Source: G963675935 sp963823895
Lineage (GTDB): Bacteria > Planctomycetota > Planctomycetia > Pirellulales > Thermoguttaceae
Direction of reading: 5' to 3'
DNA: 64,000 nucleotides
Assembly: GCA_963823895.1 (NCBI GenBank)
Contig: CAWGNG010000015.1
Coordinates: forward strand, 22,186 to 86,185
The notes below the pieces were generated by a model. It saw nothing but the letters and a program-made list of their open reading frames with translations. It had not been told where the DNA came from and made no database searches. Below are positions 55,981 to 64,000 of this stretch, piece after piece (position 1 is the first letter of the stretch; each line of letters opens with the position of its first letter). A program made the position numbers and the translations under genes.

Positions 55981-56113
55981 CACTATGATGATAGTGATAC
56001 TGATATTGCATTCGCCACCGAGGGTTGGGAGCGTCTGACCGTCGGTGATAGGGCACTGGCGATGTTTGTCAGCCGTTGCTTTTAGGCCGGGCACTTTTGA
56101 GATCGTGCGTACC
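55981..56113 (+). ncRNA. Candidate structured regulatory leader (riboswitch-like)
   Basis: Hairpins seen directly: CACTAT-GATG-ATAGTG (55981-55996); a nested stem CGCC/GGCG (56013-56016 with 56058-56061) enclosing ACCGA/TCGGT (56017-56021 with 56042-56046); and GCAC/GTGC near 56093-56110. An intrinsic terminator follows directly. The arrangement is that of a transcription attenuator. I could not match it to SAM, SAH, cobalamin or molybdenum-cofactor riboswitch consensus. Confidence 0.4.
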
Positions 56114-56134
56114 AAGGCGTGGGACCGCCTTTTT
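56114..56134 (+). terminator. Intrinsic terminator/attenuator ahead of the DUF2061-cysH operon
   Basis: Stem AAGGCG/CGCCTT (56114-56119 with 56126-56131), loop TGGGAC, then a T-rich tract through TTTTTCT. It lies 44 bases before the DUF2061 start, inside the leader. Confidence 0.65.
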
Positions 56135-56177
56135 CTATTCTCTAATACATCAGTACGTTGACAAGGATACGAATGTT

Positions 56178-56474
56178 ATGTGGCGGGGTTTCGCACAGCG
56201 AAAGGCACTTGCAAAGACTATCTCATGGCGAGGTCTGTCATTCGTCTGCACCACGTCCGGTGTTTGGGCGGTCACCGGGCGGCTGAGCTTGGCAGCCTCG
56301 GTCGGTGTATTGGAGGTCGCCGTCAAGTCCATCGGCTATTACCTGCACGAGTGTCTCTGGGAGTCGGTCGCTCGTCATGGCGTTTCCAACCTCCCTTTTG
56401 TCGCTTGCTTTCGAGCAAAAGATGCTTGGCTCACCCGGGAGTCCTGCACAATCCAGCCAGAGGAGTTGGTCTGA
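56178..56474 (+). CDS. DUF2061 small membrane protein
   Basis: The 98-aa product has two predicted helices. ALAKTISWRGLSFVCTTSGV, TGRLSLAASVGVLEVAVKSI and GYYLHECLWESV match DUF2061, often found with sulfate-assimilation genes. ATG 56178 (MWRGFAQRKA) is used. Its stop overlaps the cysH start by one base (TGATG), so it is coupled to it. A transport or membrane-support role in sulfur assimilation is possible but unproven. Confidence 0.75.
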   Translation: MWRGFAQRKALAKTISWRGLSFVCTTSGVWAVTGRLSLAASVGVLEVAVKSIGYYLHECLWESVARHGVSNLPFVACFRAKDAWLTRESCTIQPEELV

Positions 56475-57292
56475 TGAGCGTTGCCACAATAAAGCAAGAA
56501 GTTCCAACAGCGAACGGATTCTATCTCAATTACGATGTCGGCCGGAGAACCAATCGAGAGCGTCTAGCGCCCGTCGTGCCAACGGTGACGCGAGTCGCTG
56601 ACCCGGAAGAAATCGAATGGCTGCGTTGGCAGAGCATCCGCCTGGAAGGCGCTGCCCCGGAGGAAATCCTCGCATGGGCCGTCGATCACTACTTTCCCCG
56701 TTTCACGATGGCCACCGGGCTGGGACCGGAGGGCTGTTTAATCATCTCGATGCTGGCAAAGATTGAGCCGCGGGTGTATGTTTTCAATCTCGACACGGGC
56801 TACCAGTTTCCAGAAACACTCGAACTCCGCGACCGGATCGCAGACAGGTATGGCATCGTGGTCGATCTCCAGCAGCCCGCACTTTCGGTCGAGGAGTACG
56901 AGGCGGCGCACGGCGGCCCGGTCTATCGAACGAATCCTGACCAGTGCTGCCATGACCGCAAGCTCACAGTCTTGCGGCGCGTGGCCAAGGATTTCGATGC
57001 CTGGGCTAGCGGGATACGCCGCGATCAGAGCCCCTGCCGCGCCGACACGCCGATTGTTCGCTGGGACAGCAAGTTCGCTCTGGCCAAAATCAGCCCTCTC
57101 GCGTGCTGGACCAAGAAGGATGTATGGATGCGGATTGTGAAGGAGGGAATCCCCTACAATCCGCTGCACGATTGCGGATACCCAAGCATCGGTTGCCGGC
57201 CTTGCACCCGCTCGGTAATGCGCGGCGAGGACGAGCGGGCGGGCCGTTGGAGTGGCCGAGCCAAGATGGAATGCGGGCTACACACGCGATAG
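56474..57292 (+). CDS. cysH: CysH-type adenylylsulfate (APS) reductase
   Basis: It reduces APS to sulfite with thiol donors. The 272-aa product has the PP-loop-like fold MATGLGPEGCLIISMLAKI, DTGYQFPETLELRDRIADRY and the 4Fe-4S Cys pairs CC (QCCHDRKLTVLRR) and CRPC (IGCRPCTRSVMRGED), plus the C-terminal ECGLH catalytic Cys. Two Cys pairs mark the APS rather than PAPS type. GGAG precedes ATG 56474. Confidence 0.88.
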   Translation: MSVATIKQEVPTANGFYLNYDVGRRTNRERLAPVVPTVTRVADPEEIEWLRWQSIRLEGAAPEEILAWAVDHYFPRFTMATGLGPEGCLIISMLAKIEPRVYVFNLDTGYQFPETLELRDRIADRYGIVVDLQQPALSVEEYEAAHGGPVYRTNPDQCCHDRKLTVLRRVAKDFDAWASGIRRDQSPCRADTPIVRWDSKFALAKISPLACWTKKDVWMRIVKEGIPYNPLHDCGYPSIGCRPCTRSVMRGEDERAGRWSGRAKMECGLHTR

Positions 57293-57300
57293 GGCACACA

Positions 57301-58761
57301 ATGCAACAAAACGACAATCTGAATAGGTATAACGTGACCGATGGGAAGCCCGTGCGATTTCCGTGCGAACGTTTCCCTGAGAACCCGTCGCTGGCGCGGT
57401 TGCTCGGAGTCTATCCGCAGCGGCCGGAAGGACTGTTCATGCAGCGGGTGAAGGCCCCGGCGGGACGGCTAACTTTGGAGCAGTGGCAGGGATTGGCGGC
57501 ATTGGCCGCCAGATATACGCCGGAGTACCCCCTGCATGTGACCACGCGGCAGAACCTTGAACTACACGGAGTTCGTAAAGATGACCTGCCGGCGCTGCAA
57601 CGCGGTATCGACTCGCTCGGCTTGACCGGAGCAGCCGCTTGCGGCGACAGCGTGCGCAATATCACGGTCTGTCCGCGCAATGAATGTTGTCCCGGCACAT
57701 GGGATGTCAGTGAATTAGTGTGCGCCATTCGCACTGCCGTGGAATCGTTGCCCTGGCGAGAGAACTTGCCGCGAAAGTTCAAGATCAGTGTTTCCGGGTG
57801 CCGAGAGGCATGTGGCCGACCTTGGATCAATGACTTGGGACTGGTGGCCAACCCGGACGGTGATTTCCGCGTCATCCTGGCCGGCTCGCTGGCGCAAAAC
57901 CCGACCTTGGGCTGCTTGTCTACGACGCCTTGCCGCTCGGAGATGTATTGCCTTTGGTTGTGGCTGTGCTCCGGTTGTTCCATGCGGAAGGTGATCGCAC
58001 CAACCGGACCCGCGCGGCTGCGTCATCTGCGGCAACGATTGGGTGAGGAAGTTTTTCGGAGTCGCGTGGATGAGCGTCTCAAGGTAGAAAAACGGGAAGG
58101 CAATTGGCCCGCGCCCACCTTGCGCCGGTTGGAAGCAGCAGTGCCGTTGCGCGAGCGGCTTTGCCTGCCCCTGGGCGACATCGGCCCCGACATGGTTTTG
58201 GAGATGATCGAGGCGGTCAGGACTGCGGGCGGAGAGGTGCGGCTGGGAGTGTGCCACGATTTGCTGATCTTCGCCAAAATGGAGCCATCCCTAGGCCCAC
58301 GATTGCTGGCTTTGCGCAGTACGAATTCTGTCGTCGCCTGTCCCGGCGCAACTTGGTGTACGCGCGGCTTGGTCGATTCCCGCGCAGCGGCGTGCCGCAT
58401 CCGCCGTGCATTGCCTGGTGACTGCGAGATTCTGGTGGGCGTTACGGGATGTCCGAATAATTGCTCGCAAGCCGCCACGGCCGACATCGGGCTGATCGGG
58501 CGGCTGTTGCGGCGCAGCGGCCAAGAGCGCGTCGAGGGTTTCCGGCTTCTCGCTGGCGGCGGCAAGGGCCAGACCCCGACGCTGGCCGAGGAGCTTCACC
58601 CTGGTTTGTTCGCGGAAGCGGCCCACGAAGCCGTAGCTTGGCTTGCTCGGGAATATCAGCCTGCCCGGAGCGATCGTGCAACGTCTTTCGCCGATTTTGT
58701 GACCGCTTCCGGCGACGCACTCCGCTGTGAGCTAGCCCGACGATTTGGTTCTTGCAACTGA
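57301..58761 (+). CDS. Siroheme-dependent sulfite/nitrite reductase-like protein (internal double frameshift)
   Basis: The product, about 487 aa, has two ferredoxin-like half-domains (YTPEYPLHVTTRQNLELHGV) and siroheme/4Fe-4S ligands CPGATWC near residue 347 and CPNNC near 383 (GVTGCPNNCSQAATADIGLI). A stretch near 57915-58010 reads better in another frame (LLVYDALPLGDVLPLVVAVL), implying about one base lost near 57915 and two near 58005, which restores frame afterwards. Following APS reductase, sulfite reduction is the best guess; nitrite reductase is possible. ATG 57301 lies 8 bases after cysH. Confidence 0.75.
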   Translation: MQQNDNLNRYNVTDGKPVRFPCERFPENPSLARLLGVYPQRPEGLFMQRVKAPAGRLTLEQWQGLAALAARYTPEYPLHVTTRQNLELHGVRKDDLPALQRGIDSLGLTGAAACGDSVRNITVCPRNECCPGTWDVSELVCAIRTAVESLPWRENLPRKFKISVSGCREACGRPWINDLGLVANPDGDFRVILAGSLAQNPTLGCLSTTPCRSEMYCLWLWLCSGCSMRKVIAPTGPARLRHLRQRLGEEVFRSRVDERLKVEKREGNWPAPTLRRLEAAVPLRERLCLPLGDIGPDMVLEMIEAVRTAGGEVRLGVCHDLLIFAKMEPSLGPRLLALRSTNSVVACPGATWCTRGLVDSRAAACRIRRALPGDCEILVGVTGCPNNCSQAATADIGLIGRLLRRSGQERVEGFRLLAGGGKGQTPTLAEELHPGLFAEAAHEAVAWLAREYQPARSDRATSFADFVTASGDALRCELARRFGSCN

Positions 58762-58803
58762 AGTGTCTCACGTCACGTGCAGGGAATACAACTTGAGGCC
58801 GCG

Positions 58804-60838
58804 ATGACTACCTCAACCGTCTTGACGCAAAAACGGACCGTCGCCCAGCCGCGAGTCGCCGCCGCATATTTGCCGCTGGCGATCCGCACTGCCGACCTGC
58901 CCTGCCTGGTTGTCGGAGGCGGCCGTGTCGGCACGCGCAAAGCCACTACTCTCTGCCGCGCTGGGGCAAAGGTCACGGTGCTTTCGCCGGAGATTTCGCC
59001 GCGGCTGCGGGAATATGTCGATCGCGGCCAAATCGACTGGTGCGAATCGCAGTACACGCCGTCGCATATCTGCGGTTTTCGCCTGGTAGTTGCGGCCACT
59101 GCCAATGATCCGCTGAATCGTAAGATCGGTCGGGACGCGGAGGCGGCAGGAAGCCTCTCTTGCGTTGTTTCTTCGGCCGACTCATCTCGGGTAATCTTCC
59201 CCGCCGTTCACCGCGAGGGAAACATTACCGTGGCGGTCCATTCCCAGGGGCGGAATTGTCGGCAGTCACAAGTTGTGCGAAATCGCATTGCAGTTCTGTT
59301 GTCGGAATCACATCACTTGTGCAGGGTGCGGACCGGCCACCGAAACCAATGCAACAGAGGTTCTGCGCACCTTAGCGAACCTGATGCACGACGGAGAGAA
59401 TTGACAGACACAGGGAAAGTCTACATTATCGGGGCCGGTCCTGGAGCGGCCGACTTGATCTCCCTGCGCGGCTACGATGCCTTGCGATTGGCCGACGCCA
59501 TCTTGGTCGATCGGCTCATTCCTGCGACTTTTCTTGAAGACCTGGGCATTTCCTCCGCCGGCAAGTTGGTCCAACGGCTCGGAAGCGAGGAACCTCACTG
59601 GACACAAGAGGAAATCAACCGCTGGCTAGTGGCCACCGCGAAAACAGGTCGGACAGTCGCTCGCTTGAAGGGCGGCGATCCTTTCGTCTTCGGTCGTGGT
59701 GATAGCGAAATCGAGTTTCTGGAGAATCATCGCATTCCTTGGGAGGTAATTCCCGGCTCTAGCTCAGCGACGGCGGTTCTCAGCAGCGCCGGATTGCCGC
59801 TGACGAGACACGGCCAACGAAGGTCGTTTGCGGTAACAACCGCACGGGTGGAAGGCGGGCGGGTGGCTGAATCCTTTCCGCGCCGACTCGCTGGTGATTC
59901 TCATGGGGGTAACGGCTTTGGATCAAGTGGTGTTGCGGCTGTTGGCTGACGGTTGGCTGCTTGAGACCCCGGCGGCGATTGTTGAACGCGGGACGCTCGC
60001 GTGGGAGCGGCAGATAAGCGGTCCGCTCTACCGGCTCGGCGAGCTGGCCCGGCGCGCCGCTGTGGCATCGCCTGCATTGGTTGTAGTTGGTGAAGCCGCC
60101 CGCAGAATTACGGCGCTCCGCGATCGGCCTACGATTCTCTTCACCGGCTTGGATTCTACGAGCTTTCGGACGTTGGGAAACGTTTTGCACTGGCCTGCCC
60201 AAGCGGTTGTTCCCGACCTGGAAGGCCAAGAACTGCTCCCGCGCACGTTTGCGTCGCTTAGCCGCGGGGACGTGGACTGGGTCGTGTTTACCGACAAACT
60301 TGCCGTCAAGACATTTTGGACCGCGGCAGCCGAGCACCGACTGGATGCCCGCGTCATGCGCAGCACCAAGATCGCCGCCCTGGAAACAGAGACGGCGCGC
60401 CGACTGGAACAGTATTACCTCGCGGCCGATGTGGTGATAACGGAAAAGGACGTTCACAGGACTGCGATACGGCTCGGAAAATTGTCGCAGAAAGGCGTGC
60501 TGGTAGTGCAAGGAAGTCACACTCCACGTGGACTGTGCTCGCAGCTTGAGGAGGCCGGTGCAGCGGTAAATCACTTGGCTCTACACAGGCTCGTAACGCA
60601 TCCCGAGTTGGGTCGGCGGCTTCCCGACCATAACGTCATATACTTTGTTAGTCCTGCCGGGGTACACGCCTATGCGAAGACATACGGCAAGGAAGCGTTT
60701 CAGCGTGAGGTTTGGTGCCTTGGCAAGGCAACGCAGAAAGCGCTGAATGAGTACGGCGTCCCTGCGACCGTAGTGCGTCCTCCGCAACCGTTGCTCTCCT
60801 GCCTGGTGTCAAGTCAAATCACGAATGAGGTGCTGTGA
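58804..60838 (+). CDS. Trifunctional siroheme/tetrapyrrole protein: Met8/CysG-N, CobA (SUMT), HemD (one frameshift)
   Basis: Three domains follow one another. Precorrin-2 dehydrogenase/ferrochelatase: LPCLVVGGGRVGTRKATTLC (about 35-190). Uroporphyrinogen-III methyltransferase: KVYIIGAGPGAADLISLRGY, VARLKGGDPFVFGRG and VIPGSSSATAVLSSAGLPLT. The methyltransferase end (SLVILMGVTALDQVVLRLLA) and a uroporphyrinogen-III synthase domain (RPTILFTGLDSTSFRTLGNV) lie in another frame; a one-base change near 59885 (TTTCCGCGCCGAC) joins them. Together they would make siroheme from hydroxymethylbilane for the reductase upstream. Confidence 0.82.
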
Positions 60839-60867
60839 ACACCGGTCGAATGGTCGTTCGCCACAGG

Positions 60868-61031
60868 CTAGTGTAGTGCGTCACGCTATTGGGGTTTTAT
60901 AAATCATGGGATTAACAGGTGGGGCAGACATTCCTGTCTGCCAGGCTTGCCCGATTTCCCTGGCAGACAGGAATGTCTGCCCCACCTGTTGCCCTTCCGT
61001 AAAGTCACTCAATTGTGAATCACTACACTAG
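60868..61031. mobile_element. MITE-like element with terminal inverted repeats
   Basis: Terminal inverted repeats CTAGTGTAGTGCGTCAC (60868-60884) and GTGAATCACTACACTAG (61015-61031) match at 15 of 17. TA at each edge could be a target duplication of the Tc1/mariner-IS630 type. There is no transposase inside, so it would be non-autonomous. Confidence 0.5.
60914..60990. repeat. Perfect 30-bp inverted repeat nested in the MITE-like element
   Basis: The left arm 60914-60943 begins AACAGGTGGGGCAGACATTC; the right arm 60961-60990 is its exact reverse complement; loop 17 bases. The arm core is the one found, diverged, inside moaA at 49471-49524. Confidence 0.85.
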
Positions 61032-61478
61032 TAAACGCCGATTCGCCACCCGTTGTCGTCGCAAGCGTTCGTCAGCGAGGTGGCATTGTATTTATTACAG
61101 CAGTCGCGCGGGCGTAAAATGGGAAGACTGGGCGAATCAATGCGCCAAGAATACCGGCATGATGCGGCAATCATCCCAAGAATGCCCATCTTATCGTGTG
61201 GAAGACAACGATTCGTCGGCAAATGCCTGATTTTCGGGTCCGCCGAAGGGCGAAGTTAAGAATGATGAATTGTCCCACGTCAAGACGCGCCAGCACGACA
61301 GCACATTCATCATAACACGCCCGAGATTTCGAGGCGGAATGGTCGCATTCCCCAGTGGGGAAAGCGATCAGAGGCTTGCCAGGAAGTTCATGGATGAACG
61401 CGGATGCTGATTGGCGATTCGGGCTGGACCGGCGTCCAACCGCAATCGCGTTACCCGCTGTCGCAAGGAGGTGATGCC

Positions 61479-63040
61479 GTGGGCGCTGGAAAACGTGGGA
61501 CGGCCCCTTCCTGGCTCTCTCTCCTGGCGGTTTTGGGCTTGGCCGCGCTGCTGGTAGCGGCGGTATCCTGCCAAGCGCCCATGCATCGACGCGCCGCACC
61601 GAGCCCAACCTCGATCCGGGCTTTCCGAGGCCGAACAACTTTTTCACCCAAGTTTCCTATCAGCAAGTCAAGGGCACGCTGCCCACAATCGCCGGCGCCG
61701 AATACGTCAACGACGACGAGTTGTGCGCGAACTGTCACGGGGCTTATGCCAAGTCGTTTGCCGAAAACGTACACCGCGGCGACTCCTGCGAAGGCTGTCA
61801 TGGGCCGGCTAGCCGCCACCTGGAAACACAAGGCCGGGAACCGGGGCTGATCTTCAGTTTCAAGACGGGTGATCCGCTGGCGCGCGCGGAAGCCTGCCTG
61901 CGTTGCCACGAAGAGAACAATTGCGCCGCGGGCAGCCGCTGGCGGTGCTCGAAGCACGCGGCCTGCAAGGTCACCTGCGTCGATTGTCATCGCGGGCACT
62001 ACAATGTCCCGCCCGGAACGCCGGCGACCACGCAGCCGGGTGAGACGGCCGTGGCCCAGCCAGGCGACGCGGTTGTCCGTCGGCTCCCGCCGATCGAGAC
62101 CGTGACCCAAGTGACATACCAAGCTGCAAGCGGCGGCAACACCGCGGGCGGCCAAGCATACGTTCGTCCGACGAAGAACCTTCCGTCGCTCCGCGGGACG
62201 TCACAGCATCTCGGCGCGGTGGCGCCGGGGGTCTGCTACAAGTGTCACGGCGACATGCAGGAATTCCAGAGGATCGCCGGCCCACACCAGATTTGCGGTT
62301 CCAACCACTTCAACTGCACGACCTGTCACGATCCGCACGGCCAGATCTTGGAATCCAGCAGGAAGGACCTGTGCCTCAGTTGCCACACGGGTGCGCCGAC
62401 GATGGCCTGGCATTCCTCGATCCACGAGCATAACGGCGTGGCTTGCACCGACTGCCACAATCCGCATCCGCGTACCAATGTGCCGCAGTTTGTCAGCATC
62501 AGTCATACGAATATCACTCGCCCCAAGCGCCTGATGATGTCGGTCCAGGAGCCGGAGGCGTGCTACAAGTGCCACCCGAAGATCTACGGCCTGAACTCGC
62601 TTCCTTCGCATCACCCGATCAAGGAAGGCAAGATGGTCTGCTCTGACTGCCACGATCCCCACGGGCAGTATGGAAATGAAAACAACCTCAAGGAGGCGAC
62701 CATCAACCTTGTGTGTTACAAGTGCCACGCGGAGAAGCAGGGCCCGTTTGCCATTGAACACCCACCGGTTCGAGAGAACTGCACAATTTGCCATGAGCCG
62801 CATGGAACCGTGACCAACAACTTACTGCGGCAGCCGGCGACGTTCCTCTGCTTGCGGTGCCACGCCGGCCACAACGGGCTGCACCCGCCGGGAGGCGTAA
62901 GCCTGCAGCTCAAGCTGAATACCGGCTCCGGCCCTCAGGGCATTGCCCAGCCACTTTACACTGATTGCACTCAGTGCCACGCCCAAGTCCACGGTACAGA
63001 TCGCATCTCCCAACGCGGGGATGCTTTCTTTACTCGCTAG
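61479..63040 (+). CDS. Fourteen-CxxCH multiheme c-type cytochrome (DmsE/MtrA-like; one frameshift)
   Basis: GTG 61479 (AAGGAGG upstream) begins a signal with lipobox-like VAAVSC. A frame break near 61590-61605 (one base missing) joins it to EPNLDPGFPRPNNFFTQVSY and the heme region. I count 14 CxxCH motifs, from CANCH and CEGCH through CYKCH, CTTCH, CTDCH and CSDCH to CTQCH, many followed by DPHG or EPHG. The DmsE/MtrA-type family carries electrons across the periplasm and through an outer-membrane barrel. The barrel gene follows, so a conduit is likely. Export by Sec with periplasmic heme attachment is expected. Confidence 0.82.
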
Positions 63041-63095
63041 CCAACCAACCTCGACCCAGACCAGAAAATCTGTTGACCGTCATAGGGGGGAACTT

Positions 63096-64000
63096 ATGAC
63101 TCGGCCGCACCCGATCTGCGCCGTGATGGCGCTGCTTTTGCTTCCCGCGTGGAGTTGGGGCGCCGACGGCCAAGGACCTCCACCTGCCGGCCAGGCCCCC
63201 GCCGATCAGGTGTTTGGAGACATTCAGGCTCGCACCAACGGCGATCCGGTGCTCCTCTGCCAGCCGGAACGCGATTCGCAGTGGGACGCGGTTCGGTTGG
63301 TGGGCGATGTCGCATAGCGGTTCGCCAGCGAAGGTGGGCGAATACCAAGACCTGAACTCTTCGCCGTTTTGGGACGTGGACGGGTTCTCCAGCGACGGCA
63401 CGAAAACACTCGGCGTCACGGCCACGGGCACCGACCAGGAAACCACCGTGGGCAAGCTTTACTATTACCAGCCGGGCCTGAGCGCCAAGGTCGATTACGA
63501 TCGCTTTCCGCACCAACTCGATCACGATCCGCTGAGCAATATAGCCCCGACCAGCGACTCGCAGGCGAGTCCTTCCACGACGAACCCAAAATTCATCGAG
63601 CAGGATCTTGGCGCCGGCCAAGACTACGCCGTGCGGGTCCAGGAAGTCAAGGCGTCCTTCAAAGGCGTTATCTCCGACAACCTCAAGGTCCGCCTCGACG
63701 TGTGGGGAATGGAAAAGGACGGAATCCGCCAAGTCAACGGCGTCGGCATGTGCTACAGCCAAACCGCAACCCTCCCGCCCGACCATCCTCCGATCAACAC
63801 TTTCACGGGCAGCAGATGCCACGTGCTCAGCCAGCCGCAGCAGATCGACTGGACCACGAGCGAGGTCAAGCCGGTGATCGAGGCCCGCCTGACCGATTCC
63901 ATCACCCTGGAGTACTCCCGCCCGATGCGGACTTTCACCTCCGCCGATTCGACCACGACGCGGTTCTACAACGGCGTCGGAAAGCTGAACTACAACGCGT
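63096..64000 (+). CDS. MtrB/PioB-like outer-membrane beta-barrel (3' partial; one frameshift)
   Basis: ATG 63096 with GGGGGG upstream begins a signal peptide (ICAVMALLLLPAWSWGADG). From about 63310 the frame changes (one-base indel near GATGTCGCATAGCGG) and continues SGSPAKVGEYQDLNSSPFWD, LYYYQPGLSAKVDYDRFPHQ, then alternating barrel-like strands to the window edge. MtrB/PioB porins sheath an MtrA/PioA-type multiheme cytochrome, as encoded just upstream. The C-terminal strands lie outside the window. Confidence 0.7.

Larger units (their letters stand above)
55690..56177. other. Gap with promoter, structured leader and terminator before the sulfur genes
   Basis: No gene was recognised in about 490 bases. 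The first half (55690-55930) shows nothing clear. From 55952 there is a promoter, then a leader with several local hairpins, then a terminator at 56114-56134 before the DUF2061 gene. Confidence 0.65.
60839..61478. other. Repeat-bearing gap before the multiheme cytochrome
   Basis: About 640 bases without a recognised gene. Contents: a MITE-like element (60868-61031) with a nested 30-bp palindrome, and an AATGATGAAT..ATTCATCAT pair near 61261-61315 like that in mfd. The remainder shows nothing clear. Confidence 0.6.

Noticed and set aside
55981..56140. SAM, SAH, cobalamin or Moco riboswitch
   Set aside because: The stems do not show the conserved cores of these classes that I can recall, so only an unassigned structured leader is reported.
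56180..56473. N-terminal extension of APS reductase upstream of 56474
   Set aside because: The frame overlaps the well-supported DUF2061 gene, and the extension has no similarity to reductases.
7528..63400. Programmed frameshifting or recoding shared by the interrupted genes
   Set aside because: The shifts go in both directions, lack a common slippery site or downstream structure, and fall in unrelated genes, often in G/C runs. Sequence error fits better.

Overview
The window looks like a high-GC chromosome segment from a Planctomycetota bacterium, possibly close to Pirellulales (inference). Typical marks are a PEP-CTERM protein with a dockerin-like calcium tail, a Tat-exported Gfo/Idh/MocA oxidoreductase, small CxxC zinc-ribbon proteins, outer-membrane lipoproteins of the BamD and LptE type, and many short palindromic repeats.

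Positions 1-30800 are mostly housekeeping and accessory genes: murG (5' cut), cdsA, a GH5 glycosidase, a leucine-rich-repeat protein, a Gfo/Idh/MocA protein, phoH, a PgpH-like 7TM-HD protein, ybeY, recO, a BamD-like protein, an LptE-like protein, folP, proA, a FliM-like protein, a very long secreted papain-like/autotransporter-repeat/PEP-CTERM protein, a sugar isomerase with its permease, mfd and a PpiC/SurA-like isomerase. They end at a tRNA-Ser(GGA) with a truncated tyrosine-recombinase remnant beside it.

Positions 31057-49248 hold an almost complete carbonyl branch of the Wood-Ljungdahl pathway. A leftward operon encodes formate dehydrogenase, a fused NuoE-NuoF subunit, a DUF3786-like protein and a zinc-ribbon protein. 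A divergent rightward operon encodes cooC, cooS/acsA, acsB, acsC, acsV, a second cooC/acsF, acsD, acsE and a GNAT-CBS fusion. A strong sigma70-like promoter lies in the divergent gap. Positions 49365-55689 carry molybdenum-cofactor synthesis and molybdate uptake (moaA, moeA, mobB, moaD, fused moaE-moaC, mogA, MOT1, mobA), which would supply the formate dehydrogenase. Positions 56178-60838 carry APS reductase, a siroheme-dependent reductase and a CysG-CobA-HemD fusion behind a structured leader with an attenuator-like terminator. The right edge has a 14-CxxCH cytochrome followed by an MtrB/PioB-like barrel, a probable extracellular electron conduit. Together these suggest an anaerobe that handles C1/CO/acetyl-CoA and may exchange electrons across its outer membrane (inference).

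Two window-wide signals stand out. First, several short palindromic or low-complexity repeat families occur both between genes and inside conserved genes without breaking frame (moaA, moaE-moaC, the lptE-like gene, murG, mfd), resembling the palindromic elements known from Rickettsia. Second, at least eleven indels interrupt nine otherwise well-conserved genes. Most are probably sequence errors, so the frameshifted genes are annotated here as whole loci with the break noted.
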